From Tricholomella constricta (taxonomy: Eukaryota; Basidiomycota; Agaricomycetes; Agaricales; Lyophyllaceae), in assembly GCA_013368375.1 (NCBI GenBank), contig JAACJP010000001.1, positions 2,684,574 to 2,748,573 on the forward strand: a DNA stretch of 64,000 nt. Reading direction: 5' to 3'. Under the pieces are notes generated by a model, which saw only the letters and a list, made by a program, of their open reading frames with translations, searched no databases and was not told the origin of the DNA. Positions 1 through 10,347 of this stretch are shown piece after piece. The position numbers were made by a program, and so were the translations under genes. Positions within the stretch are counted from its first letter, which is position 1. The number at the start of each line of letters is the position of its first letter.

Positions 1-763
1 CGCCTGGAGGTCATGGGAAGCAACATGGAAGATCTCAACATTAAGGATGGGTCCTTGGAGAAAGTCCGGTGCGTCGTCCTGACTTTATCTCCCATTTCGG
101 ACAGGAAACAAGCGAACACATACATGTATAGAATAACAGCGCTGGAACAACTCCAAGAGCTTATATCCGCGCCTTCGGTTGGGATGCATGACGTTCCGAG
201 AGACAGCATCGGCGAGCACCTTGGGTTTGGAAGAGACGAGGAAGAGGGCAGGGACGAGTTGGATTTACAGCTAGCTCGTACGCACCATAGTCTGTTCCTC
301 CTCTCCAACATTATATGTAACCCTCACAACAGAACGTGCGCGATACGTATATGACCTCCAAGAGTCAGACTCCCCCTCCGAAACCTCCGACGACGACAAC
401 TCCTGGGACTCCGACGAGTCCCTATCCAGCCGGCGGTACGACACGCGTCGGTACCCTAAAACATCCCCATCACGAGGAGCGCGCATGAGTCTTCTGACGG
501 GGCAATACTTCGACGTGCCGAGCCATGAGCACGGGTACGGCCATTTCGAGCACGGGGCCGTGCCGGGGAAGACGGCGAAGCGGCGATTCTTCCAGAGCGC
601 GGCGCGGTGGGACGAGAACATCGAGAGTGTGATATTGGCGAAACATGTGGCGTCGCCGCAATTGCAGATACCGCTTGGGGAGTTGATGGAGCGGGGTGGG
701 ATCCTGGGAGAGGAGGAAGATGGAGCGGGGGAGGAGTGGGAGGACGTGCCGGTCGAGCCTTGA
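1..763 (+). CDS. Class I histone deacetylase paralogue, 3' end only (Hos2/Rpd3-like)
   Basis: The gene enters from the left edge, so the catalytic domain lies outside the window. Visible exons are about 1-68, 132 to about 270, and one from about 330 to the TGA at 761-763. The peptide carries the end-of-domain NNMEDLN-like motif (here SNMEDLN), the [12 protein letters not shown] block, an acidic Ser/Asp-rich tail, and the [12 protein letters not shown] and [14 protein letters not shown] blocks. Each block has a counterpart in the complete deacetylase at 55152-57489 with introns at the same places, so the two are paralogues. This copy lacks that gene's Met/His/Gln/Tyr-rich C-terminal repeats and ends in an acidic EEDGAGEEWEDVP tail. 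Expected role is nuclear lysine deacetylation in a co-repressor complex. Whether the full gene is intact cannot be told from here. Confidence 0.8.
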
Positions 764-1533
764 CATGTCTGTTTTGTTGTGACGGTGTATATTTATTGTT
801 TAATCGCAGAACTTTGTATCACGCTGTCGACGAGCGTGGCATCGCCGCGTCTTGTCGCGTCCGTCGGCAGTCCGAATGCCGCACGACAGCAAACTCACAG
901 TGACACGCACCGCTCGTCAAGCACATTCAAGGCCAGATCTCACTATAGTGTTTTGTAGGAATATAAAATAGCAGGTAGACATACGCGCTTGATTTGCATT
1001 CTTTAATGGAGCATCGTGGATAGTACTCGTTGAAATAGTATTGAGACCTGGAAGGTAGTATCCAGGTTCGTTTTCATTAAGAACTGCTGATCAGTAGAGT
1101 GCACAGAGTCCCGAGCTCACACCCAACAGGTCTACCGGAGTCGACATGATCGGTGGGATATCAATATATCAAGTCGCGGCCCCAGTACGGCAGGTCACCC
1201 AAAAACATCAAAAAGAGGCAACACGGATCCAGTGTAGAAAGTCGTATACCTCCATACCACGCTCAGATGGAGTGAGACCTGGGAAATGAGAATGCGAAAT
1301 GCGAATCACCTCACAACATGTGAACCGATGTCAGGACGAGCAGATGCAGTCTGTAGTGTCTAAAGCTTTACAAGAAACTTTGAACAGCATGGGGTATTCC
1401 TTCGGTGACGGTGCCGTATACGTAGTGAGTCAATAGGAAGGAGATTCTTAGTGGAACGTCACGAGAGTATCAAGGATCGGTGCGAAAGGCAAGAGAGCCG
1501 CAACTTTGGAGCAACTGATCAGATTACCAATAG
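764..1533. other. Intergenic, no gene recognised
   Basis: AT/GC-mixed sequence downstream of the deacetylase fragment. Only short overlapping open frames are present, with no recognisable motif, tRNA or repeat. It probably contains the 3' UTRs of the two convergent flanking genes. Confidence 0.4.
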
Positions 1534-2226
1534 TCACTGCAGTGGGAATGCACTGATGTCCATCTCCGTTGGCTCATCACAAGCTCCCGGCGTCTCGAAG
1601 AAAAACGATGTACGTGGCCCTGATCCAGCTTCGAGATCTTCCAGAACCGGACCGTTCGTGTCATGGGCCCATTTTCCCAGAATTACCTGACGCCAGCATG
1701 GCGCTTTGGGAGGTGGATCTTCTACCAGCGTCGACGAGCGGCTGAGAGAATCAGGGACCGACGAGTCTGCCTCGCCCTGGGCCGAGCCGTCGGATGATGA
1801 CGGCTTCGAGCTTCGACCACATCGTGTTGATAACCACTGTAGTAAGGAGCAGATGCAGAAGGAAGAGCGGCGCATGGGTGTAGAGGATGCGTTAGAGGCT
1901 GAGTTTAATGAAGGGCTTGGATGTTCTGGTACACGTTCTATAAATCCGTCAGCATCGGATATGTAGAAGGGCAGAGTGATAAACCTACCAGCTGCAACAC
2001 CCGAAGGTCCCAGACTGCGAGTCCCTTCCTCAGCAGATTGCGACACATGTACGTTGGGTCCAAGGAATTGTTCACCTCGACGAGCCCTCTCTTCTTGACT
2101 CGTCGTGACCAACGTGATTCTCAGTTTCATGAGCTCCGTGTTAAGGCGCGAGATCTTTGACCACCGTCGTCCCCAATAAAATAAATTAAGAAACTCCCTG
2201 GCCGTTGACTCGTGGTATGCCATCAC
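1534..2226 (-). pseudogene. 5'-truncated member of the TM/coiled-coil family paired with the kinase-like genes
   Basis: An open frame of about 230 codons with no N-terminal exon. It matches the later exons of the two complete-looking relatives at 37960-38935 and 41584-42878. Shared features are a Tyr/Trp-rich start, a helical stretch ending TTSQEERARR (compare TTSKEQRGRR and VSQEERERR), and the C-terminal motif SRSSTLVED. The relatives begin with a membrane-spanning exon plus a DELL...DGLLP block; neither is found upstream here, where a copia element is inserted at 2500. By analogy its original partner would be the kinase-like gene at 26713, now about 24 kb away beyond three transposons. It is either a fragment or a gene whose first exon I failed to recognise. 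Function unknown. Confidence 0.55.
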
Positions 2227-2499
2227 TGAATCGGGAAAGTTTCGGCAACGGGTTGCAAGGAGAATATCTGTGGCATAACTTGATATAAGTCCCTCAATTT
2301 ACCAAAACCTTTTACCACTTCTTGTAAGGTCTAGTATTCGATAATCAGGCAGGCCCGTTTTTTGCAATTGGAGGTAGTTTTGTCATAATCTTATACCAGG
2401 TGGACAACTGCTGCAATTATGAGGCATTGCATAACACGTTATAAATTTGGTATATTCATCCTTCATCTGCTCAACTGAAGGAACTATTTCCGTGCTTAC
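2227..2499. other. Intergenic stretch up to the copia insertion
   Basis: No coding or RNA feature seen. The final five bases (2495-2499, CTTAC) are the left copy of the target-site duplication of the copia element. Confidence 0.5.
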
Positions 2500-2642
2500 T
2501 GTTAGCTAGAGCGTAGAGTACGAAGCTCAGTGACGAGAATGTAGTGGTAAACAACTGATGTATTGCAGTGATGAGGACGCGACTACGTGTACGAATCACG
2601 TGCTATGGGCGTGACGGTGATGAATATATACGGAGTCCAACA
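2500..2642 (-). repeat. copia-A 3' LTR (143 bp)
   Basis: Identical to 7764-7906. In element orientation it starts TGTTGGACTCC and ends GCTAACA, with a TATATATTC box about 10 bases in. The short G-rich run at 2643-2650 (read on the minus strand) is a weak polypurine tract for plus-strand priming. Confidence 0.92.
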
Positions 2643-2682
2643 CACCCCCATCAGAACAGAACGTCCATAGGAAAGAGAATAA

Positions 2683-5600
2683 TCAAGGGGGGAGGAGACC
2701 CAAAGCCTTCCGATGTCTAAGAAAAAGTTCGGCAACAAGAGGTTTGGTCATAATGTCGGCGGTCATTTCTTGTGTGGAGATCCAGACAGTGGAAAAATCG
2801 CCGGTTCGGATATGTTCTCGGATGAAATGGTAGCGGATGTCGATGTGCTTCGAACGAGAGGTGGTAGCAGAGGAGGAAGCGATGCAGCCAGCGCCCTGAT
2901 TGTCGCAAAGGATGGGAAATGGTTTGGGAACAGGCAGGGACAGGAGGGAGAGGAATAAACGAAGCCAAAGAGCTTCCTTCATGGCATGCGATAGAGCGTA
3001 GTACTCGGATTCCGTCGACGATAAAGAAACCGTTCGTTGACCGACGGCCGACCAGGATACAAGCGCATTTACATAAAAGAAGCAGTAGCCTGATATGCTC
3101 TTCCTGTCCGATTCGTCAGAGGCCCAGTCCGCATCCGAGAAACCGCAACCATGATTGACGAAACCGCGAAGCCCATCAGAGGAAGACATCGGAGGTACAC
3201 CATAAACCAGGGAGAGGTCCATAGTTCCCTTCAAATACCGAAGAACACCCTTTGCCGCAAGCATATGGGCGCGCGAAGGATTACTGTTGTATTTGCCAAG
3301 GGCCATCGCAGCGTAAGCGATATCTGGGCGAGTACAGACAGCGAGATAAATGAGGGAGCCGACTAGACGTTGATAGGTGTTCTTGAGATCGTCATCAGAG
3401 ATGTCGGGGCAGGCGTTGGGTGGAGCGGGAGGAATGGAAGCCAATTTTGCGCGAAGGGGAGCCGATAGCGGGGAGCATTCATCCATCTTCCAAGTTTGGA
3501 GTAGATCGACAATATAAGATTTCTGGGATAAGCGCAGGGTACGAGAATCAAGGTCGCGAGTGATGCGGATTCCAAGGTAAAGTTCTGCGGTACCCATGTC
3601 GACGACTTCAAGGTGTTTGCAGATTTCTTTAATAAACCAGTGATAAAGCGGTAATGAGTTGGTCGCTACGAGACCATCGTCGACGTGAACGGGGACAACC
3701 AGGACCAAGTCCGAGCCATCCTCGGGCATAGGGATTTCGCTCGATGGGGGGGAAGACCAACGGCCGAAGAAGACACCGTGATCGACCTCGCAGCGTACGA
3801 GTCCAAGGGAAATAAGAATTCCCCAAAGAAGCATATAAAATTCGTAAGCAGATTGCCGTAGACCGTAGAGGGCGCGAAGAAGGCGGTACACGGAGGAACG
3901 ATGAGGGAGAGGATAACCAGGGATTTGCCTTGTAAAGATCAGGGTGCTGACGAGCGCGTGAAGGAAGGCGGTTTTGACGTCGAAACTCAAGAGATATAAG
4001 CCGTTGTGATTAGCGAAAGCAAGGACGATGCGAATGCTGGTGAGTTTAGCGACGGGAGCGTAGGTTTCGCCAAAGTCGTCAGGTCGTTGGCTAAAACCTT
4101 GTGCGCAGAGGCGAGCCTTTTCCTTTCCTTTAATAATGCTACCGTCAGGATTGCGCTTATAGGCATAAACCCAGACAAGGCCAATAGCATTTCGGCCCTT
4201 GGGTAGAGTCGTTTCCTCGAAGACGCCTTTCTCCATCAGACTATCGAGTTCACGGCGTTCGGCTGCCCGCCATATGTCGGCATCAGGACGACTATATGCT
4301 TCGCGTTGCGACTCGGGAGCTTTGTGAAGATTAAGATTTCGAGTAGAATAGAATTTAGAATCGTTGCCGACGGCGCCCATGCAGAAGTCGCGAAGAGCGT
4401 CGGACTCGAAGTCTGTGAGGGAAGAGTTGGAGTCAGGAGTGATGAAGTCCTCGGCAGAAGCGAAGGAGACAAAGTCCTGCAGGATGGGGGCAGTGAGATT
4501 GCCGAGTTCATGCGTAGAAGACGACGAAGAGGATGAGCGATTCTCGTGGGGTTTAATCGATTCGAGGTAAGCGGCCCCCTTCTCCGTGTGTTTGATGGAG
4601 CGTTTGGGGCGAGGGGACGGAAGGTACGAAGAGAGCGGAGGAGGTTCAGGAAAGGTCGAGCCCCGAACAGGAGCGAGATGTCCAGGAGTCGTCTCATTGA
4701 AAATGGCATCGCGAGTGAAATGGTAGCGACCGTTGAGGTCACGAACACGCCAGCCCTCTCGGCCCTCAGCATAGCCTACAAAAATCGCTTCGAAGCGGCG
4801 AGGACCACCTTTAGCGCGAAGTTCAGGGGGGATTGTAACGAAACATTGGCACCCCCATACGCGGAGATGAGAAAGGTCGGGTTTGGTCGCCTTAAACGCT
4901 TCGTATGGTGTCATATTCTTCGGAAGAGTCGAAGTGGGCGTGCGATTGAGAAGGTACTGATAAGTGAGGATGGCATCACCAAGGAAAGAGGGCGGAAGAC
5001 GAGCATCCGCAATCATGGCTTGTGCACCATCTTCGATGGTGCGGATGTATCGTTCGATCTTGCCATTTTGTTGATGTGCGTATTCCGCGGTAACTTGTTG
5101 AAGGATACCGCGAGACCGAAGGTGTGCAGCGAATTGTCCTTCAATAAATTCCTTAGCACCATCGCACCGAACGGCTCGAATGGGATTGCCCGACTGTAAC
5201 TCCCATGAAGCCTCCGCGGACTTGTAAATGAGGAATGCGTCGCTTTTGTGACCCATAAGATCGGTAAGTCCCCAGTTAGAACAATCGTCAAGCATACTGA
5301 AGAAATAGCGCTTCTTTTGAGGAGTGGCGACCGGGAAAGGACCACAAGTGTCGATGTGAACGAGTTCGCAGATGTTTTTAGCGCGATGTTTGTTATGCGT
5401 GTAAGGTCGTTGAGGGTATTTGCCGATCAGGCAGGGTATACAGTGGGTGTGTTCAAATTTTCCTTCCCATTTGACGCCGGTGGCATAGTCATGAAGGAGC
5501 ACCGCGCGCGTCGCATCGTGACCGAGGTGTCCAAGTCGACGATGCCAAAGTTCAGGCGTTTCACGTATACGTTCGAAGACTGGGGCAGCGAGAGGCGAAT

Positions 5601-7695
5601 CATTGGAAAGGAAGGGAGCAGTGGGCTGTGATGCAGGGACCGTGCCATCAGGGTAGACGAATTCACACCGTAGGAAAGAAAGTCGATGAAATACGTCCGC
5701 AAGGAAGGTAGAATGCGGAAAAACAGGGTGGTCCTTGGGGAATCGAATAAATGTATGCTTCCCAGGACGCCAATCGAATTCAATACGGTGGTCTGTCATT
5801 GAGCCAACGGAGAGGAGATTGATAGGGCACGACGGCGCATGCAAACAATCACGAAGTCGTAAAATAACGACATTCCCATCGGTACAGCAGATGCGAAGAC
5901 GAACTTCACCACGAGCAAGGGTGGTAAGCGAGCCACAATTGGCAGTCATGACTGGGGTGGCGGCGGCTGGATTATAAGTCCAGAAAACATCACGTTGATT
6001 GAAAATGTGTCCGCTACAACCAGAGTCAAGAAGGCAATTATATTGCTGCATATGCGTCAAGAACGCAATCGGACCGACGTCAACTTGAAGACCGCTGAGG
6101 GGTGTAGGCAAGTAAGCGTCAAAGAACATAGCATTGGTGGACGACGCTACAGATACGCCTGCGAATACAGAGGGAGGAGCGGTATCAAGTAAAGGAGGGT
6201 CCGGATCACATGCAGGGAAGGTATTGTATTCCTCTTCGACGTCGCCGGGCGTCTCGGGAGCCGGGTCCGGGCCATCAGCAAATAGGGCATGTGGAGTACG
6301 CGAGGGAGCACCCCCAGGAGCGGCAGGATGGGATCGCCAATTGGAGTTATTGACATTAGGCGGAGGGGCAGCGCGAGGACGCGGGGCAGGAGCCGGAACA
6401 GTCCCTTGAGCATTAGAGGTGGACGAAGGGGGGTTGGAAGGTGGGTTGGCAGGCGTGCGAGCGGGTACATTGGGTTGAATGCGGGGGCGAGGGTAGAGTC
6501 GCTGGTAATCGACCTCGACATCGAGTAAATCCGCGAAGACCGTCGTGTAGCTTGGCAAGGAAGGCACCGGGCCTCGGAGAAGTTTGCGATAGGCGCTAAG
6601 TTCGACGAGGTGGTGATTGGTGGGGGGGAAATGGTCAAGGAATGCAGAGAGACCATCGCGAAGCTCCCAAGGAAAACCAGCCGACTCGAGCTGATTGATT
6701 CCGTTGCGCCAGGCCGTGATGTAATCCAGGATGCGATGCGGACCGTATTGGAGATTACGAAGGCGAGTTTTAATGACTTGAGCGGATGTCCAGTCGCCAA
6801 TGCCATACAGACTGCGAAGAATAGCAAAGGTATCGCGAGCAGAGTAACGGTCGCCGAAAAGGTTACCATAACCGGGTAAGCTGCTCTGGATGGAGCCAGA
6901 AAGGCGAGAGAGGAGGATGTGCTTCGCCTGCCCATCCCGGTACCACCAAGTACGCCATGCGTTCAGTTCATCCCTCGTGGAAGTACGTGTGATGGTAGGT
7001 GGGTACGTCGGTATCATACCAGGGTCGAAAGGAGCGCTTGCCGCAGGGACATCGCAGATAAACTTCATCAGGTCCATTCCTTCCATCAGAAGTCGGACAG
7101 CTGTCGACCAGGGTCCCCAGTCATGCTTCCCAGTAAGTAAAGGAATGTGTACAGTATTCGGCATACGGTCATCAGAAGCGTGAGGAACGGAAGGGGAAGG
7201 GGAAGGGAAAGCGTTCATGGGAGAGTGACCAGGTGGAGCGGTGGCAGTAACAGGGGCAGGAGGTAAATAATAAAGTGGAGGAGGAACACCCCCAGGTTGA
7301 GGATGAGAAATGGGAGGCGGTGCAGAATAAAACTGAGGGGCAGGGTGGAATGTATGCGTATTATTGGGGGCAGGGTGGAATGTATGCGCGTTATTGTGGG
7401 ATATATGCGGTAAACTGGGTAAAGAAAAAGGGTTTGATGCAGAAGGATATACTAACGGCTGGTACGTGGATTGATTCGAAGCGAAATTGTGGGCGTAAGG
7501 ATTTGGAATCTGTGTATCGGTAATCTGGGAATGAGGGACAGACTGGGATTCTTCTGGAATCGGAATCGTGTGCTCCTGAGACGGATGCAGAGAGCCAAAA
7601 GATAGATGCGAGGCAGTTTGACGAAAGGACGGAGATTGACGAGATGGAACGCGAGGAAGGGCACGAATCTGATCATGAGGATTTTGGTCCGACAT
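2683..7695 (-). CDS. copia-A Gag-Pol polyprotein
   Basis: A single frame of about 1670 aa read from the ATG at 7695. The frame stays open upstream through the 5' LTR to 7863, so a longer N-terminus is possible. In order: Pro/Ser/His-rich leader; Gag-like region starting at HIPLLTGKHDWGPW; retropepsin with LLDSGCSGH; GAG-pre-integrase with H...H...C...C (LWHRRLGHLGHD, HCIPC); DDE integrase (HIDTCGPF, VRCDGAKEF, HQQNGKIERY); RVT_2 reverse transcriptase (ARLCAQGFSQ, LLSFDVKTAFLHA, VPVHVDDGL); RNase H (FSDADWASD, SSTESEYYAL, LCDNQGA, RSKHIDIRYHF). No CCHC zinc knuckle is visible in Gag. The RT active site reads HVDD where YVDD is usual. Domain order PR-IN-RT-RH defines Ty1/copia. Confidence 0.95.
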   Translation of the reverse strand: MSDQNPHDQIRALPRVPSRQSPSFRQTASHLSFGSLHPSQEHTIPIPEESQSVPHSQITDTQIPNPYAHNFASNQSTYQPLVYPSASNPFSLPSLPHISHNNAHTFHPAPNNTHTFHPAPQFYSAPPPISHPQPGGVPPPLYYLPPAPVTATAPPGHSPMNAFPSPSPSVPHASDDRMPNTVHIPLLTGKHDWGPWSTAVRLLMEGMDLMKFICDVPAASAPFDPGMIPTYPPTITRTSTRDELNAWRTWWYRDGQAKHILLSRLSGSIQSSLPGYGNLFGDRYSARDTFAILRSLYGIGDWTSAQVIKTRLRNLQYGPHRILDYITAWRNGINQLESAGFPWELRDGLSAFLDHFPPTNHHLVELSAYRKLLRGPVPSLPSYTTVFADLLDVEVDYQRLYPRPRIQPNVPARTPANPPSNPPSSTSNAQGTVPAPAPRPRAAPPPNVNNSNWRSHPAAPGGAPSRTPHALFADGPDPAPETPGDVEEEYNTFPACDPDPPLLDTAPPSVFAGVSVASSTNAMFFDAYLPTPLSGLQVDVGPIAFLTHMQQYNCLLDSGCSGHIFNQRDVFWTYNPAAATPVMTANCGSLTTLARGEVRLRICCTDGNVVILRLRDCLHAPSCPINLLSVGSMTDHRIEFDWRPGKHTFIRFPKDHPVFPHSTFLADVFHRLSFLRCEFVYPDGTVPASQPTAPFLSNDSPLAAPVFERIRETPELWHRRLGHLGHDATRAVLLHDYATGVKWEGKFEHTHCIPCLIGKYPQRPYTHNKHRAKNICELVHIDTCGPFPVATPQKKRYFFSMLDDCSNWGLTDLMGHKSDAFLIYKSAEASWELQSGNPIRAVRCDGAKEFIEGQFAAHLRSRGILQQVTAEYAHQQNGKIERYIRTIEDGAQAMIADARLPPSFLGDAILTYQYLLNRTPTSTLPKNMTPYEAFKATKPDLSHLRVWGCQCFVTIPPELRAKGGPRRFEAIFVGYAEGREGWRVRDLNGRYHFTRDAIFNETTPGHLAPVRGSTFPEPPPLSSYLPSPRPKRSIKHTEKGAAYLESIKPHENRSSSSSSSTHELGNLTAPILQDFVSFASAEDFITPDSNSSLTDFESDALRDFCMGAVGNDSKFYSTRNLNLHKAPESQREAYSRPDADIWRAAERRELDSLMEKGVFEETTLPKGRNAIGLVWVYAYKRNPDGSIIKGKEKARLCAQGFSQRPDDFGETYAPVAKLTSIRIVLAFANHNGLYLLSFDVKTAFLHALVSTLIFTRQIPGYPLPHRSSVYRLLRALYGLRQSAYEFYMLLWGILISLGLVRCEVDHGVFFGRWSSPPSSEIPMPEDGSDLVLVVPVHVDDGLVATNSLPLYHWFIKEICKHLEVVDMGTAELYLGIRITRDLDSRTLRLSQKSYIVDLLQTWKMDECSPLSAPLRAKLASIPPAPPNACPDISDDDLKNTYQRLVGSLIYLAVCTRPDIAYAAMALGKYNSNPSRAHMLAAKGVLRYLKGTMDLSLVYGVPPMSSSDGLRGFVNHGCGFSDADWASDESDRKSISGYCFFYVNALVSWSAVGQRTVSLSSTESEYYALSHAMKEALWLRLFLSLLSLPVPKPFPILCDNQGAGCIASSSATTSRSKHIDIRYHFIREHIRTGDFSTVWISTQEMTADIMTKPLVAELFLRHRKALGLLPP

Positions 7696-7751
7696 AGTAG
7701 AGGCGAGTTGCGGTTCCTTCAGTACTAGAAAGCGCAGATAAGAGTCAAGCG

Positions 7752-7763
7752 GGGCCCATAACC
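7752..7763 (-). other. copia-A primer-binding site (half initiator tRNA-Met type)
   Basis: Immediately downstream of the 5' LTR, in element orientation, the sequence is GGTTATGGGCCC. The same core lies at the same place in copia-B (31879). It matches the known primer site of Drosophila copia, which pairs with the anticodon arm of a cleaved initiator tRNA-Met. Confidence 0.75.
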
Positions 7764-7906
7764 TGTTAGCTAGAGCGTAGAGTACGAAGCTCAGTGACGA
7801 GAATGTAGTGGTAAACAACTGATGTATTGCAGTGATGAGGACGCGACTACGTGTACGAATCACGTGCTATGGGCGTGACGGTGATGAATATATACGGAGT
7901 CCAACA
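7764..7906 (-). repeat. copia-A 5' LTR (143 bp)
   Basis: Promoter LTR of the minus-strand element and identical to 2500-2642. It contains the TATATATTC box. The polyprotein frame is open across it from 7863. Confidence 0.92.
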
Positions 7907-8096
7907 CTTACTGCCTGAGCGAAATGTTTCATATCATCAACAAGCATTTCAATTCGGAAAGGAAATTATAACGACATATGAATCAGCTCAAGATCTGGCT
8001 GGATTGACCATTGCAAGCATGAAAGGATGATATTGACCACAAAATAAAACAATCTACGACAATGTGTCACGAAACAAAAGACTATTGAGTGGCCTG

Positions 8097-9589
8097 TCAA
8101 GCCTCGCGCTGGGCGCGTTGCTCACGGAGTTTGTTTAATGAAGCACGCGAACCTGCCATCGCTGCTGCGCGGACAGGGAATATTTGTCTGATGGTCATTG
8201 ATCAGATTGTGTGCACCGTGAGATAGTCGAACGACTTACTTGTTCCACCATTTGAAGAGGCTTTGGATGCGGTGCTCGGCCTGTGGTCCACTCGTATCCT
8301 CGAAAAAGTCAATAATAAAATTGTACATGAGCTCGTAGCTCAAGTTGTTAAAAGTCGACTTCCAATGGGGCGCATCCGTCAACGACACATAAGCAATAGA
8401 GCGTGGGGTGACCGCATTCAGGTTCAGCTTCTGAGCGACACTGTATTTGGTGGCCTTCGGCGAGGAGGTAGATCTGGATGGGGCAGTGTTCTCATCACTG
8501 TCGGCATCATCAATAACACGGTTCGCAGATGATGGCGACGTGAAGACAAGCGAGTATGCCTGATGTAGACCATCAGTGAATTATTGCATGAAAATGGAAT
8601 AAACATACTTTGACGAGCAGAGATCCGCGAAGAAATCCTTCCTCTACATTCAGAGCATCACCTTTGCCACCCTTGTAGAAGCAGCGGATGAAGTAACTGC
8701 TCGACATGTCAAACCCTTCCTCACCGGCACGAAGTTTGGCACGAATTCTGAAAATAGATAAATAAGAAAATGAATATTAAAACATCCTGTATACGCACTC
8801 AATATCGTCCCAGTCAAACTCAATAGGGCACAGGAGTCCACCAGTTGTGTCGTGTTGGAGGCCTCTATTGACACGGTCTTCGGGATTGAGAGGTGGTTTG
8901 GTGGATGGCCGCTTATTCAGCCAGTTTGCAAGCGCCTTCTTCATCGTGCTGATGTCGTCACTTCGTGCATCGTTGGCACCACGCGTAAGCTGTTATGGTG
9001 AGGTTAGACACGTAAAAGCTATATGAAAATGACGAGACATACCATTGTGAAGTACGAGGCTAGAGCAGCCCCATCAGTATTAAGCAAGTTCCTCTCGAAT
9101 GCCGGAATCATGAGGACCAGCTGTTTGTAAGCTTCGAAAATGCGGTCACGGCTGACATGTACCAATCAGTGATGATAAAGAATGTCTGACAAAAATAAAA
9201 TCATACTTGCGTTGTGAATCAGATGCAAGCTCGGTGGTGGCACCGGTGGACTCTTCACTATCGTCATCTTCCTCCTCAGCACGGCGGTCAGCTTCGTTTA
9301 CCAGGGAAGTTAAGTCCTGAAAAAGGCTGACAGCCCTGCGGATTCCACGTCCTAAGGTGACGGTGGACGTTCTTGTAGGAGTAGGGAATTGGTGAGAGAA
9401 TGATAGACAGTAATGTATGGTCACGTACAGCCGTTTGTTGGTTCCAAGAGAGACTGAGCCGTGCAGCTGAGCAATGGTGCGCTTGAGACGTAAAATTTCA
9501 GCTGCTTGATCTTCAACGGAAGTTGTTGCAGAGGTGAGAGGGAGGATAGAAGCATTGGACGGCGTGGTTGCGGTGTTAAAAGCAGACAT
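8097..9589 (-). CDS. DUF6698-like basidiomycete protein, divergent from the Plavaka transposase
   Basis: A spliced gene starting at MSAFNT (9589) and ending at the TGA at 8097-8099, with about five exons. The N-terminus has a short coiled coil (AAEILRLKRTIAQL), then an acidic stretch (RRAEEEDDDSEE). The core has the blocks GGLLCPIEFDWDD, SYFIRCFYKG, GFLRGSLLVKAYSLVFTSPS, VTPRSIAYVSLTDA and a closing FKWWNKQIFP. These match what I know of the DUF6698 family, common in Agaricomycetes and often near transposons. The last exon gives a basic tail ending RAQREA. Introns of about 50 bp have good GT/AG ends and the frame is unbroken. Function is unknown. Head-to-head placement with the transposase, 758 bp apart, suggests shared promoter space or carriage on the same element. 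The family name is from memory and not searched. Confidence 0.7.
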
Positions 9590-10347
9590 GGCAAAGAAAA
9601 TGTGTAAATTCACGATGCCACTCAACCAGAAACAATTGACCCACTATTTATATTGTTTTGTACCATGCAGAAATGTTGGAGCAGCAGACTTGATTTGAAA
9701 AAGTCAAAGTGGTACGACCTTGCGAGATGCGCGTGAGCTGAAATTGCCTTGAATATACCTGTGGGCCTGAAAAATTAGATGTATGTGTCTTAGGAGGTAC
9801 AAAAAATACTCTAACCATTCTGGTTAAAGCTAAAGTGGATGCCGGTCTTCGTATGGTGATATGCGCGACAATTTCCAACTAGCAAATGAGAGGCACATCA
9901 AGCTGAGATGAGCATGTATTTTTACGGCGGCAGCACTGGCCAGGCAAAACTGGATGCACCAGTCCGAAGGTACAAATGAGGTACAGAAGGCAGAGAAAGC
10001 GACTTGGTCCAAAAAGCAGGGTGGAAATGGTGGTCGAACAGGAGAGAGATTCTGGAGATGGGAATATTGCGTGTCGAAAATATTCAACTGTGTTTGTGCC
10101 TGCTTGACCGCCAAGTCAACTCTTGCAATTTCGACCAAGTCCACCATGCCCGACCACAGGAGTAGCTCCGTTCTAGGTGATGGCAATCTACGGTACAAGA
10201 CCAGGCCTCATAAAATAAAATGGTTTACCAACTGACCCAGTTTTACTGTGACACCGACCGTCTGGCTTTTTACCTGCATGCACAATGCACTTGCGTCACC
10301 TTACCCTGCTTATCGCTGCTCTGTCCTTGACTAGTCTCTATTCTGTC
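9590..10347. promoter_or_regulatory. Divergent intergenic region between the DUF6698-like and Plavaka genes
   Basis: 758 bp with no convincing gene. It separates two head-to-head genes and so should hold both promoters. An in-frame upstream ATG for the transposase lies at 10285. The start at 10348 is preferred because it directly precedes the zinc-finger-like N-terminus. Confidence 0.45.

Larger units (their letters stand above)
2500..7906 (-). mobile_element. Complete Ty1/copia LTR retrotransposon (copia-A)
   Basis: Element of 5407 bp on the minus strand, bounded by two 143 bp LTRs that look identical base for base. They end TG...CA and are flanked by the 5 bp duplication CTTAC (2495-2499 and 7907-7911). 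It holds one uninterrupted gag-pol frame, a primer-binding site next to the 5' LTR, and a G-rich run next to the 3' LTR. LTR identity and an open polyprotein imply a very recent insertion and possibly an active copy. It landed in the gap between the TM/coiled-coil gene fragment and the DUF6698-like gene. Confidence 0.95.

Noticed and set aside
7912..8096. Left terminal inverted repeat of the Plavaka element
   Set aside because: I compared this stretch and 2227-2499 with 25106-26712 by eye and found no convincing inverted match.
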